Assembly (NCBI GenBank): GCA_012295275.1
Contig: CM022677.1
Span: 16,855,691 to 16,890,690 of the forward strand
DNA: 35,000 nucleotides
Source of the DNA: Chrysomallon squamiferum
Taxonomy: Eukaryota > Mollusca > Gastropoda > Neomphalida > Peltospiridae
Direction of reading: 5' to 3'
In this document: positions 1 through 24,613 of the stretch, in pieces
How the letters are laid out: each line of letters starts with the position of its first letter
Numbering within the stretch: position 1 is the first letter of the stretch
Notes under the pieces: generated by a model
Database searches by the model: none
The model's input: the letters and a program-made list of their open reading frames with translations, nothing else
Told to the model about the DNA's origin: nothing
Position numbers and translations under genes: made by a program

Positions 1-144
1 AACAGGGTTCCGATAAATATGCGTGGAATGATTTCGAATGTGTCCATTATATAATTTACTGACAATTCCATTCATTATATGTGTTATTTTAGATATATAA
101 TAGATTCGTAAACACGTTAGTTCAGAAACGTAATATAATTTCAG

Positions 145-12268
<12,124 letters not shown>

Positions 12269-12403
12269 AACGTTACTGGTGTCACAGTATGAATGAAACA
12301 TGTCTCCATAATTATGTGTTGTATGTTTCTGTGATATTTCTATAACTTTTACTGTTTTTTTAAAACAAATATTTACTGTTTTTGAAAATCCTGTGGCAGC
12401 ACA

Positions 12404-12409
12404 AATAAA
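12404..12409 (+). promoter_or_regulatory. Poly(A) signal of the M13 peptidase gene
   Basis: A canonical AATAAA lies 136 bases after the TGA, preceded by a plausible short 3' UTR (12269-12403) and followed by a T-rich stretch. The cleavage site was not determined. Confidence 0.7.
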
Positions 12410-12479
12410 CATTATTTTTTAAAATTCTTCGTATTATTATTATTTAGTTCTGTTTGACTGACCAATGGTTATTAATGCA

Positions 12480-13051
12480 AAATAATGATAACACTACTGA
12501 TATAGATAAATACTGACACATGAACCTATATAATGAAAAATGAAACAAAAACCTGTGTCCTAAATAATGAAAAAAACAACAGTCTGTGTCTTTGTTAAGA
12601 AAACATGAACCTGTCATTTGAATAAAGAAACACAGACGTGTCATGAATAATGAAAAATGGTTCTGCATCCCAAATAACAAAATATTAATCTAAGCCTAAA
12701 ACAGGGTAACATGAACATGTAATGAACTTGAACCTAAATCTTGAATAATTTTGTTTTAATATGACGTAGATACTGACACCTGAATGTACATCTTGAATGA
12801 TGAAAAAGAATGATATAGCTTTAAAAAAGAAAACAGTAACGTATATGTTTAATATGGAAAATAAAATTAGTTTGAATAATGAAGTATTAGTCTGTCCTAA
12901 ATACAGAAACCTGAACATATCTAGTAAAATGTAACGATAAAAAAAATGATGCCTTAAAAAATATAACAAGAACCTGTATTTTGAATAATTAAAAATGAAC
13001 TTATATCTAGGAATGTGAAACAGAAACCTACATCTCGATTAATAAACCATT
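12480..13051 (+). repeat. Degenerate minisatellite downstream of the M13 gene
   Basis: Loosely repeated units of roughly 25-37 bp built on the theme AACCTGTnTCnTGAATAATG followed by AAAAATG. Divergence is high and spacing irregular. It grades into the clean 24-bp array at its distal end. No coding potential is seen. Confidence 0.65.
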
Positions 13052-13237
13052 AGCCTGTGTTAATAACGAAACATTAAGCTGTGTTAATAACGAAACATTA
13101 AGTTATGTTAATAACGAGACATTAAGTTATGTTAATAACGAGACATTAAGTTATGTTAATAACGAGACATTAAGTTATGTTAATAACGAAACATTAAGCT
13201 ATGTTAATAACGAAACATTAAGTTATGTTAATAATTA
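13052..13237 (+). repeat. 24-bp tandem array, about 7.7 copies
   Basis: The unit is GTTATGTTAATAACG followed by AGACATTAA, 24 bp. Outer copies carry GAAAC and three central copies GAGAC; the last copy is cut at TAATTAGG. Copies differ by only one or two bases, so it is much younger than the degenerate array beside it. Confidence 0.95.
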
Positions 13238-13439
13238 GGAACATCATTGAACAAATGTCTTCTAAATTTTCATATCTAGGCAGATTTTAACTAATTTCAC
13301 ATATTTTTCGTAGATTTCTTTCATTTACAAAGCCTATTCAGTACGTTTGCAGACGCTATATACTGACTGAGGTTCAACACGAAACATTAGTTTAGTGACT
13401 AAAATAATGCACTAATGGGAATCGCTATACACCACAGCG

Positions 13440-14110
13440 GATCATATTCTAGTTATGCATTTCCATATTTGTTGATATTAATTTTTTCTTACCTCGTTCT
13501 GGTCCAGGACCTAACACTAACTGTTCATTTGTTAGATGTAAGGCCTCTTGTATATGTCCAACGAATTCTCCACCATGAATTGCATAGTCAAGAAGTTCTA
13601 TCCTTGATACTTTATCAATCTTTATATATATAGCATTCATTTATAAAACATTCTGCCAATTCTTTTCGCGTTTAATTTGTGTGTATTTTGATGATTAAAC
13701 AGATATGCAGCCTTCTAAATCTTCGTAAGTTGGGAGAGATATTCACTAATTTCCTCTGGTTTGCATAGATATGTTTCAGAGAGATCATTTTCCTCATGTA
13801 TAGGTTTTCCATCGCGATCCCAGCTCGAAGTGAAAAGTTTAATAAATAAAAAGGCACCAATCGGGTTGGCTACGTAATGATTCGGATCTTTTAAAGTCTT
13901 CAAACAGTGCTTTTCCATTTTTATTTTTTTCTGAAATTGTTCTGAGTTAATCTAATTTCATTTCGAATTATATACACGTGAGTAATTTCTTAATACGTTA
14001 GGCAAGACTTTTCCGTAAACTACAGAGCTGTTCAGGTGTGATACAGATGAACATAGCTCGGAATTCACAACTGATAATACAAGGAATAAAACGAAGTGTT
14101 GCCGACACAT
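13440..14110 (-). pseudogene. Prolyl 4-hydroxylase alpha-subunit N-terminal fragment, decayed
   Basis: On the minus strand, an ATG at 14110 opens a hydrophobic signal-like leader (FVLFLVLSVV). It is followed by SELCSSVSHLNSSVVYGK and LRNY, which fits the start of mature P4HA (E-x-F-T-S...L...Y-x-E..L...L..Y). In the same frame, after TGA and TAG codons at about 13950-13957, comes DPNHYVANPIGAFLFIK, matching the P4HA block DPEGFVGHPVNAF. More stops follow, and then IDKVSRIELLDYAI and HLTNEQLVLGPGPER, matching the P4HA TPR-domain end (IDKVS...LDYLSYA...LDPxHxRA). About 35 residues are missing between the last two blocks. The catalytic C-terminal domain is not in the window. Colinearity without splice sites suggests a retrocopy or broken duplicate. 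Family assignment is from remembered consensus. Confidence 0.75.
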
Positions 14111-14152
14111 GTTTTGTTCGTCGTATAAATGCGTTAAGTGAAGCGAGTTCAT

Positions 14153-14689
14153 AACACATTTGCTTTACGAACAGGGTTTAATGAACGGCTCTCAAAACTA
14201 ACGTCAGTCAGAAGTCACAGATATGGTTAAATTACAGAACATCTAAATGTAAATATTAATTTGGCTTATGTTGCTATTGAGGCCAGTCCATTTTCAAATT
14301 CGGTATGAAATAAACTCTATGGAAATATCTTTAAAAAATTGAAAATTGAAAATTGTTATTAACTAGAGATGAACAGTGGGAAGCTGTATTTGGTTTGTGG
14401 TACCACAAATAAATATACAGTAAAACAACTAAAGCAAGTTTATTAGATACTGCTATCATGTTCTGACCTGTGTTTTGCTATGATAAAACAGTCCCGGCTC
14501 TGGTTTTGAAATCAGAAAAGCGAATATTTGAAGTAAACAAAAACTTTGGTGAAATCTTTTTAGCTGAAGTTGCTGTTGAAGTTGCAATATTTCAATGAAC
14601 TGGTTAATGTTCATTAAGATAAACCGTATTGCGTTAGTGTTTACTTTAACGCTGTCTCTGAGTTAAAGATATATATTGTTTATAGGGTT
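14153..14689. other. Unannotated intergenic stretch
   Basis: I see no coding or RNA signal. It holds a perfect 16-bp palindrome, TTTGTGGTACCACAAA, at 14394-14409, and ordinary AT-rich sequence. Confidence 0.5.
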
Positions 14690-14880
14690 GGTGCGTGTAT
14701 GTATGCGTTGAATGTATTTATAATATATTTACATGCATACTGCAGTTACTACTACAACTTCTACAGCTTTCACTATACCTTTCTGGAGTAGACTTCAAGG
14801 ATTAGCTGAGTTTATGTATTGCATATTATTACAGTTAAATGTATTATAATAATGCTGGTAGTCTTTCTAAGTAACATTTA
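14690..14880 (+). repeat. Internally deleted first edge of the 1.79-kb array
   Basis: 14690-14774 matches the unit segment that starts GTGTATGTATGCGTTGAAT and ends CTACAGCTTTCACTA. It then jumps straight to TACCTTTCTGGAGTAGAC, which in full units lies about 1.3 kb further on. The join is therefore an internal deletion in the first, partial unit. Confidence 0.85.
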
Positions 14881-15802
14881 TATATATATAAACTAATAAC
14901 AACAACTGTAAGATCAATAATAACACCAACAACATAATAATAATGCTAATTAAACACTATTATGCAACATACTAATGGCAGTAAAGATATTCTGTAATAA
15001 TAATAATAATAATAATAATAATTATAATAATAATAATAATCGTGATCATGATGATCATGATAATATCGAAGATAATGATGATGATCGTTATATTGTTTCA
15101 TTGTTTTGTTTCTTGTTATCAATGGCTCTTCGTATTTACTTTCTTGTTTTCTTTTTTTCTTTTTTGTTCTCTTTTTTTCTCTCTATTCAACGCGTGTATG
15201 TATGCGTTGAATATTTTTGTAATATATTTACATCCATACTGCAGTTACTACTTCAACTTCTACAGCTTTCACTAACAAGGGTTATAAAAACTCAGCTACT
15301 GCGTCTACTAATAATTCGTATATTACTAGAACTACCACTACTAAAACTACTGCTTGAAGTGTCATGCGATTAGGTAAACTATCCCGATACAAATTACACG
15401 AAAAGACTGGTGCCCCTTCTTAGGTAATATTCTTACAGCAAAATAATGAAACAGTGTTGAACCTCCTTCCACATCGCTCAAATAGATGGGAACAAAGATG
15501 ATTATGTGTTCTTTTAAAAGCTGCTATTGTTTTCGTTGAGTGTTAAATCGGTTCTTTGTACGAGAGTGTTAAACATGGTGGGGGTAAATGTGTTTCAGCC
15601 ATTAATAGCGTGGAGTAAAAAGTCCTACGGTAGTGTCGCTCTACAAACGCCTGGCTTAAATACTAACGAGTCGCTTTTAGTTTAAGCACAGCTAGCAGGG
15701 TCAAAGTTCGATCTTTCTAATAGTGTGCATTTCGTCGCTGGCAATGGCTTATAACACAAGTTGTGTCTAAAAATGCATTTTTCTTTGCCTTCAAACTAGT
15801 TT

Positions 15803-15804
<2 letters not shown>

Positions 15805-15854
<50 letters not shown>
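15805..15854 (+). repeat. (TA)n expansion inside first full 1.79-kb unit
   Basis: About 25 TA units here, against only about five or six at the matching places near 17625 and 19420. This is a length difference between otherwise similar units. Confidence 0.95.
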
Positions 15855-15857
<3 letters not shown>

Positions 15858-16799
15858 TAATAAATGTCCGATAATAAAAGCTACAATCTAATAATCAAAT
15901 GAAAGCTCATTCAGTTACCTTTGGTGTGCATTTGGCGTGCAACAGCTCCGCATTTGAAACTAGGACGTGCTTAGCGAAATCGCCGTGAATCACGTTTTCA
16001 ACAAAGCGAAATCGCTGTAGATTTTATACACAACTAAAAGGAACTGGAGCTATTTAAAATGATTATATTTCTACGTTGATTATATTTTTAACAACTTGTA
16101 GGCTGCATATTTTCTGACTTTTACTGTATATAATATGAATATGTTTAGAAATAAACAAATTAACATTGTGTTGTCCTCATTACGCTCTCTTCCGTTCTAA
16201 GATAGGCGATTGTTTTGCTTTCAAAATTCTAGCGATAAATGGCGAATTAACAATCGTTAACATAACAAACTATACTACATAACAAAATAATGTATTCAGA
16301 ATGCTGAATAGAAAACTAATCACTTTTTTAATATCATAAATACTAAAATTGATCAGTTTTAAAACTTAGATTATTTTTGTTTCTTGATAAGTTCCATCAG
16401 AGAAAATTTCAACAGTAGTCAAATGATGGATAATTTTTGTTTGCAGTCAAATCACAGCAAGTACAAAGTAAAGGACACTATTTAATATCTGCTTCAAATG
16501 ACAGACGTTTAACATCTGTGTCTTTAATTGCCTTCAGTCTTCTGACTGTAAAAATTTTACTGCTCCAGTTAGTACCAGCAATACCTTTCTGGAGTAGACT
16601 TCAAGGATTAGATGAGTTTATGTATTGCAGATTATTACAGTTAAATGTATTATAAAAATGCTGGTAGTCTTTCTAAGTAACATTTATATGTATATAAACT
16701 AATAATAACAACTGTAAGATCAACAATAACAACAACAACATAATAATAATGCTAATTAAACACTATTATGCAACATACTAATGGCAGTAAAGATATTCT

Positions 16800-16844
<45 letters not shown>

Positions 16845-18583
16845 GTAATAATAATAATAATGATCGTGATCATGATGATCATGATAATAACGAAGCTATG
16901 ATGATCGTTATAATGTTTCATTGTTTTGTTTCTTGTTATCAATGGCTCTTCGTATTTACTTTCTTGTTTTCTTTTTTCTTTTTTTTTTCTCTTTTTTTCT
17001 CTCTATTCAACGTGTGTATGTATACGTTGAATATTTTTATAATATATTTACATGCATACTGCAGTTACTACTTCAATTTCTACAGCTTTCACTAACATGG
17101 GTTATAAAAACTCAGCTACTGTATCTACTAATAATTCGTATATTACTACAACTACCACTACTATTACTACTGCTTGAAGTGTCATGCGATTAGGTAAACT
17201 ATCCCGATACAAATTACACGAAAAGACTGGTGCCCCTTCTTAGGTAATATTCTTACAGCAAAATAATGAAACAGTGTTCAACCTCCTTCCACATCGCTCA
17301 AATAGATGGGAACAAAGATGATTATGTGTTCTTTTAAAAGCTGCTATTGTTTTTGTTGAGTGTTAAATCGGTTCTTTGTACGAGAGTGTTAAACATGGTG
17401 GGGGTAAATGTGTTTCAGCCATTAATAGCGTGGAGTAAAAAGTCCTACGGTAGTGTCGCTCTACAAACGCCTGGCTTAAATACTCACGAGTCGCTTTTAG
17501 TTTAAGTACAGCTAGCAGGGTCAAAGTTCGATCTTTCTAACAGTGTGCATTTCGTCGCTGGCAACGGCTTATATCACAAGTTGTGTCAAAAATGCATTTT
17601 TCTTTGCCTTCAAACTAGTTTAAATATATATATATATTAATAATAAATGTCCGATAATAAAAGCTACAATCTCATAATCAAATGAAAGCTCATTCAGTTA
17701 CCTTTGGTGTGCATTTGGCGTGCAACAGCTCCGCATTTGAAACTAGGACGCGCTTAGCGAAATCGCCGTAAATTACGTATTCAACAAAGCGAAATCGCTG
17801 TAGATTTTATGCACAACTAAAAGGAACTGGAGCTATTTAAAATGATTATATTTCTACGTTGATTATATTTTTAACAACTTGTAGGCTGCATATTTTCTGA
17901 CTTTTACTGTATATAATATGAATATGTTTAGAAATAAACAAATTAACATTGTGTTCTCCTGATTACGCTCTCTTCCGTTCTAAGATAGGCGATTGTTTTG
18001 CTTTCAAAATTCTAGCGATCAATGGCTAACATAACAATCGTTAACATAACAAACTATACTATCTAACAAAATAATGTATTCAGAATGCTGAATAGAAAAC
18101 TAATCACTTTTTTAATATCATAAATACTAAAATTGATCAGTTTTATAACTTAGATTATTTTTGCTTCTTGATAAGTTCCATCAGAGAAAATTTCAACAGT
18201 AGTCAAATGATGGATAATTTTTGTTTGCAGTCAAATCACAGCAAGTACAAAGGAAAGAACACTATTTAATATCTGCTTCAAATGACAGTCGTTTAACATC
18301 TGTGTCTTTAATTGCCTTCAGTCTCCTGACTGTAAATATTTTACTGCTCCAGTTAGTACCAGCAATACCTTTCTGGAGTAGACTTCAAGGATTAGCTGAG
18401 TTTATGTATTGCAGATTATTACAGTTAAATGTATTATAAAAATGCTGGTAGTCTTTCTTCGTAACATTTATATATATATAAACTAATAACAACAACTGTA
18501 AGATCAATAATAACAACAACAACAACATAATAATGCTAATTAAACACTATTATGCAACATACTAATGGCAGTAAAGATATTCT

Positions 18584-18627
<44 letters not shown>

Positions 18628-20270
18628 TATAATAATAATAATAATAATCGTGATCATGATGATCATGATAATATCGAAGATAATGATGATGATCGTTATA
18701 TTGTTTCATTGTTTTGTTTCTTCTTATCAATGGCTCTTCGTATTTACTTTCTTGTTTTCTTTTTTCTTTTTTTTTCTCTTTTTTTTTTCTCTCTATTCAA
18801 CGTGTGCATGTATGCGTTGAATATTTTTGTAATATATTTACATGCATACTGCAGTTACTACTTCAACTTCTACAGCTTTCACTAACAAGGGTTATAAAAA
18901 CTCAGCTACTGCATCTACTAATAATTCGTATATTACTACAACTACCACTACTAAAACTACTGCTTGAAGTGTCATGCGATTAGGTAAACCATCCCGATAC
19001 AAATTACACGAAAAGACTGGTGCCCCTTCTTAGGTAATATTCTTACAGCAAAATAATGAAACAGTGTTCAACCTCCTTCCACATCGCTCAAATACATGGG
19101 AACAAAGATGATTATGTGTTCTTTTAAAAGCTGCTATTGTTTTTGTTGAGTGTTAAATCGGTTCTTTGTACGAGAGTGTTAAACATGGTGGGGGTAAATG
19201 TGTTTCAGCCATTAATAGCGTGGAGTAAAAAGTCCTACGGTAGTGTCGCTCTACAAACGCCTGGCTTGAATACTCACGAGTCGCTTTTAGTTTAAGCACA
19301 GCTAGCAGGGTCAAAGTTCGATCTTTCTAACAGTGTGCATTTCGTCGCTGGCAATGGCTTATATCACAAGTTGTGTCTAACAATGCATTTTTTTTGCCTT
19401 CAGACTAGTTTAAATATATATATATATTAATAATAAATGTCCGATAATAAAAGCTACAATCTCATAATCAAATGGAAGCTCATTCAGTTACCTTTGGTGT
19501 GCATTTGACGTGCAACAGCTCCGCATTTGAAACTAGGACGTGCTTAGCGAAATCGCCGTAAATTACGTATTCAACAAAGCGAAATTGCTGTAGATTTTAT
19601 GCACAATTAAAAGGACCTGGAGCTATTTAAAATGATTATACTTCTATGTTGATTATATTTTTAATAACTTGTATGATGCATGTTTCATTATATCTTCTGA
19701 CTTTTACTGCATATAATATGAATATGTTTAGAAATAAACAAATTAACATTGTGTTCTCCTGATTACGCTCTCTTCCGTTCTAAGATAGGCGATTGTTTTG
19801 CTTTCAAAATTCTAGCGATAAATGGCGAATTAACAATCGTTAACATAACAAACTAAACTACATAACAAAATAATGAATTCAGAATGCTGAATAGAAAACT
19901 AATCACTTTTTTAATATCATAAATACTAAAATTGATCAGTTTTATAACTTAGATTATTTTTGTTTCTTGATAAGTTCCATCAGAGAAAATTTCAACAGTG
20001 GTCAATGATGAATAACTTTTGTTTGCAGTCAAATCACAGCAAGTACAAAGGAAAGAACACTATTTAATATCTGCTTCAAATGACAGACGTTTAACATCTG
20101 TGTCTTTAATTGCTTTCAGTCTTCTGACTGTAAATATTTTACTGCTCCAGTTAATACCAGCAATACCTTTCTGGAGTAGACTTCATGGATTAGATGTGTT
20201 TATGTATTGCAGAATATTTCAGTTAAACATCAGATGCTGGTAGTCTTTTTAAGTAACATTTATATTTAGA

Positions 20271-20747
20271 AACTGTATTTCTGCAGTGTAAAAACTTGGT
20301 TTTGTAATTCCTTTCAAGGTAATTCTTAAAATAAAACCTAACAATTAAAAGGACCCTGACTGCATGTTATCGATGACATCACGTTTAATTTCTAAATCAA
20401 CAATAAAATAATATTTATTAAATAATTGTTCGTTTGTTTTGTTTTTTCGTTCACCTGTTTAAAATAGCCCATATAAACAAGTTAATGCATGTTTTGATTT
20501 AATCAGTCACATTCCATCCCACTGGGCTTGTTTTTTCTTTTCTTTTTATATATAATGACATTTAACATCAACAAAAGGTCTCAAACTATCTTCTAGTTCT
20601 TAAATTCATAAATAAAATAAATACAAATATGACTTTCCATTAATATTAGCATTTCCATTTAAAATTAATTTTAAAAATAGTGCCTTTGTGTCATGCGTCA
20701 ATCTTTTGAGAATGAGTTATATATATATATATATACACACAAACACA

Positions 20748-20805
<58 letters not shown>

Positions 20806-22830
20806 TTCCTGCACCAACTCAGGTCCTGACCCCAGTTGTTTTGTTTTTATACGCGACAATAATTTTCTGTATGTAGCTTACAGGGGCCCTGCACGTGACA
20901 CACATATCAGTAACAGCCAGAACGTCTTTATGTTTTCCCACTATGCGAATAAAAAGAAATACAATACATGCCGTGACAGTGGCTGGAACAGATGAACACT
21001 CAGGTTAAATAAGAAGACACAGTTTCAGCCCTTTTTATTTATTTGTTGTTAAGGAGAGGTCAGATAAAGTGACGATAAATGTGCTGTTCATACAAACACG
21101 GTATGATAGGGTGGAAATTAAAAACGTACTTCACGGTGGCTACAAAGAGGTAGAATTGAGCAGATATAATAATACCTTTCAGGTATTTGATAGCAGGTGT
21201 TCCAAGCAGCTTTTTCATTCAGTTTCAGGTGCCTCGTATTTCAGAGATTAATGACTCGACTTTAGATGATCTTGTTACAGTGCAATGTAGAAGGATATAT
21301 ATCTATTTTTTTTTTTTTTTTTAATTATTATTATTATTTTTTTTTTTTTTGGTCTTACAAACACAGATAAACATATAGAGAATCTATGTTTTTCTGTATA
21401 AAGCTATGATTAAATCTAAAGTATATTCCAAAAACAGATATTAAACGATTGAGCTATGTACGAGTTAACTCCCCTACAATTAAAAAAAAAAGAAATGAAA
21501 AGAAAGTGAAGTTTTAGTTAAAATCTAATCATAACCGTGACATCAAAACTAATTCTAACATGAATAAAACAATAACCTTAGCTTGAGTTATAATAGTTAA
21601 TATTATCAGTGCATAACACAGCCGTATCTTGACAAAACGATTTTGTCGAATGTGATGTCAGTACCTTAATGCTAACCCTTCAAAAGACTAATCCTAAGTC
21701 GTAGCAAATTGTCAACAAATCATCTGTTAGTATGAAATAAGATCATTTATTCACCATCACGTACATAATTTGTAAAATATACAGCAAAACAGAAATCCGA
21801 CAAAGAAAGAAGAAAATAAAAATAAGAAGCATTAATAAATAAATAAATAAATAAATAAATAAATAGCGAGAGAGATTTTATGAAGCACAGAATACAGACA
21901 TGATGTACAATGTTGTACAATCTATTCAATGCCTCTGCTTGCATATTTCTCGATACAACCATTACTCTTCTCTACTTGATTAAACTGCTACTTTTACTGA
22001 ACACTTTTGATATAATTGTAGAAACAGAAAAAGATGTACAAGTTTTCACTTGAATTTCTCTCTCGCAATACCAGTTTTTCTTTTAGGAGCTGATGTATTG
22101 TTTCCTGTCTCAAGAGAGGAAAGAAAAAGATAAGAAAAAACTAAGAAAAAATATACTTCACAAATGTATTCGTGTACCTGTATATATTTTACATTTTAAA
22201 CAATTCAAATACAAAAATATATGAAATAAAGGATCCAATAACAGTTCTTAATTTCATGTTAGTAAACACATATATAATTCATAATAGTTTTAAAGTCATA
22301 CAAAAAGTGACAATATTTGATTTGATTTGTGACAAAATCTAAATAGACAATGTATGTTTTCTTATATATAATTATCATATTTAAATATTAGTATACTTCT
22401 TTTATGACATGGCAATTAATTTACAGAAAAAAAGAAAAAGGAAACAATACAGAACTAAACCCAGAAATTATTTATAATTTCATTTTGAAGTAATACAGAG
22501 CTATCACAATTTATTTAACATTTCATTTCATATTTTATATTTAAAAAGAAATAAAATAACAGTTCTTAATTTGATTTCTCATAAACACTGTATATTTATG
22601 TAACTTTAACCGCAAGATATATAAACAAAGACAAAAAGAAAAAAAAAACCAATAGAGAAAGAAACAGTTATAATCATCTGCAATACAATTACAAACAGGT
22701 ATATAATTTGTTTACATTTTCTTTAAAAAAGTATATATATAGTATATAATATATAGATATTAATACATGACAGTTTGAAAAATAATAAATTGATAGATTG
22801 ATAAATCAATAAATCAATAAATAAATAAAC
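20271..22830. other. Non-coding, repeat-rich interval
   Basis: It contains a (TA)n(CA)n tract at 20718-20804, T-rich runs at 21304-21350 and (AAAT)n at 21833-21865, in AT-rich sequence. Open frames at 20688-20995 and 21069-21251 resemble no family I know. The part nearest 22830 may include the 3' UTR of the minus-strand BTB-PHR gene, but no convincing poly(A) signal was fixed. Confidence 0.5.
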
Positions 22831-23016
22831 AAATGTGATGTTTATAAACATTTTCCACGTATGTTTGGTAGATATCGAAGAAAAGTTTCAAATCAAATCA
22901 AGTGTTTATGACGTCATCCTGCTGTCTGACATTATCAGTAACACAAAATGTAAACGAATAAAAATAAAGAAACAAATAAATAAATATTCAAAAAAACAAA
23001 CAAACGAAAAAACGCA

Positions 23017-24533
23017 TTATTTAAGTGATGACAAAAACATACAATATTTACAAGATTTTGTTTCGGGCACTGAAAATACCAAAGCAGGTATTTGTCCTCG
23101 TGTCACATCTGTAGAAAGTTTTCTTGTACTGAGATCAGATGGCTTTGACTCCGAAAAGCGACAAACAAAAGAGTCAACTTCAATTTCTGATTTACCATTG
23201 ATTCCATAGCATGTGCCTCCATCTCCTCCAGTAATAGTAACATACAAGCTGTACTGAGTGTCTTCAGTAATATGCAGTGAATCGTTGAACTCGACATAAT
23301 ACTCTCCAAAAACGTGTTCACAGCTCTTTTTCAGTTCAGACCCGGCAAGTATTGTGTCTATTCCTGTGACTGTGACTTTGACGAAGACGCTGACGTTGTA
23401 AGTGTGTTCATCAGCGTTACCGTACAGTCGAAATCCACGAAGATAAGCTTCTTTGTTTACAGAAAAAGTAATGGCTTCATACTCTTTATCAGAACATGAC
23501 CAGAAAGGACGTATTATTCTATTGAACCGGTTTATTGTAACGATTGGACGAATTATTGCAGATGCCTGAATTCCTATGTTAGGACCCGGTTGATCATGCA
23601 TCTCCCAGTGTCTATACATATTGTTTTTTACTATCACAAATTCCAAGCGATCCTGTGTCTCTGACTCTATGAAATACTTCTGATTGCGTAATTGATCGTC
23701 ATTCGCGACCTCTCCCAGTGTTCCACGTCTGTTTACTCTTCTAGTCTGCTTTTCTGGGTTTTTTTCAAAAAATAATCCGTGACAAACGTCAGTAAAGTCA
23801 TCCGACTTCAAAACTTCGTCGGCATTATCCAAAATGATAAGCAGAGCTCTTCTTCTTTGATTATGTTCATAAAACAGGTGAGCTTTTTCCAGCACGAAGC
23901 ATGCTTTCTGCGACCAGCACAACGGAAACTTCGGCTTCAAATATTGAACACACTGCTCTTGTAATGTTGTGATAACGTACTTCCTCGATAAATGCAGCAG
24001 ACAGGAGACGTTGTTCTTTGTTGTGACGACGGCATCCGTATAAAGATAGCTATGTGAAAGAATATAGTAACACTTTAAAACAAGAGATAATTATGGGAGA
24101 TTAATAAATTAGAAAATAATTAGATTACTAACAAAAACTGTATTGCTATCAACGCTTGTGTCTGTGTGTATGCATCCCTTCCTTACTGTGTTTGTACGTG
24201 TTTCCGTGTGTCTGTGTATGTGTGTGTAATTGTTCGTGTTCTTTTTAGTGAGAGTATGCGTATGCTTTAACATACTTCAAAAAGTTTTCAAAATCGTCTT
24301 GCTTCATATCAGCTAATTTAAAGTCGTCTGGAACGTTTTTTTCTAATGTCTGATGGAAAACTTCGCTTCGTATCTTCAAAATAAAGCTATGTGCTTTAAC
24401 AACTGTTTCATTGTCGCCTATTCGAAATTCAATATCATTGTCTGTTTTGTTATTAAAAACGTATTTCAAACATTGAGTTAGTTTCCTTTCTGCCTGCCAT
24501 GCTGAGGTTTCTGGTGAGGCGGCCACGTTTTCA
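23017..24533 (-). CDS. BTB-PHR domain protein, BTBD1/2/3/6-like (two visible exons)
   Basis: Minus strand: exon 24533-24276 (acceptor CTGTAG, donor GTATGT) and exon 24049-23017 (acceptor CATAG), ending in a stop. Counting from the Val at 24526-24524 gives 427 residues. BTB domain at about 10-115: WQAERKL, FRIGDNETVVKAHSF, FLNYLYTDAVV across the splice. A BACK-like stretch follows (QKACFVLEKAHLF, EVLKSDDFTDV, about 130-172), shorter than usual with a charged insert. The PHR domain is at about 256-410: INRFNRI, ITFSVNKEAYLRGFRLYG, and GQIPALVF near its end, as in BTBD proteins. The family acts in Cullin-3 ubiquitin ligase complexes; that role is inferred. The start is unresolved: the paralogue has ATG where this copy has GTG, and a T-rich acceptor precedes the exon, so an upstream 5' exon is likely. 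Confidence 0.88.
24246..24533 (-). other. Start-codon question in the BTB-PHR gene
   Basis: The codon at 24526-24524 is GTG (ACGTGGCC) where the paralogue at 26606 has ATG (ACATGGCC). The next ATG, inside CAGCATGGC, is out of frame. Translation must begin in an unseen upstream exon, use GTG, or have been lost. Confidence 0.6.
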
Positions 24534-24613
24534 CTACAGAAAAAATAAAATAAAACACAAACAAATAAAACAACAAAAAAACAACAACAAACAAACAAAA
24601 CAAAGCAAAACAA

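Larger units (their letters stand above)
14690..20270 (+). repeat. 1.79-kb tandem repeat array, about three units plus partial ends
   Basis: The landmark TACCTTTCTGGAGTAGAC occurs at 14776, 16582, 18366 and 20164, giving periods of 1806, 1784 and 1798 bp. Units are near-identical over most of their length. They differ mainly in (TAA)n and (TA)n lengths and in small indels, such as an added TGCATGTTTCATTATATC-type insert near 19677-19694. Internal landmarks include TGATCATGATGATCATGA, poly(T)/CTTTT blocks and the stretch GTGTCGCTCTACAAACGCC. Small open frames recur because the units are copies; one of 72-74 codons at 16437, 18221 and 20019 starts at TTG, not ATG. No transposase, RT or known satellite was recognised. 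Confidence 0.97.

Noticed and set aside
17400-17560. Possible tRNA-derived SINE promoter in the 1.79-kb unit (TGGCTTAAATAC with AGTTCGATC downstream)
   Set aside because: Only partial matches to A and B boxes, and no tRNA fold or SINE tail could be drawn.
14975-18885. Frames with poly-Asn followed by hydrophobic residues in each 1.79-kb unit
   Set aside because: The Asn run is only the (TAA)n/(AAT)n microsatellite and its length varies between units, so no constant protein is encoded.
16437-20243. Conserved 72-74-codon frame in each 1.79-kb unit, beginning FAVKSQQVQ
   Set aside because: Its conservation follows from the units being recent copies. The frame opens at TTG, no domain is visible, and changes include non-conservative ones and a shifted end in the last copy.
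22835-23209. Plus-strand 124-codon frame overlapping the end of the BTB-PHR gene
   Set aside because: Its second half is the antisense of the PHR domain coding sequence; the first half is A-rich 3' flank.
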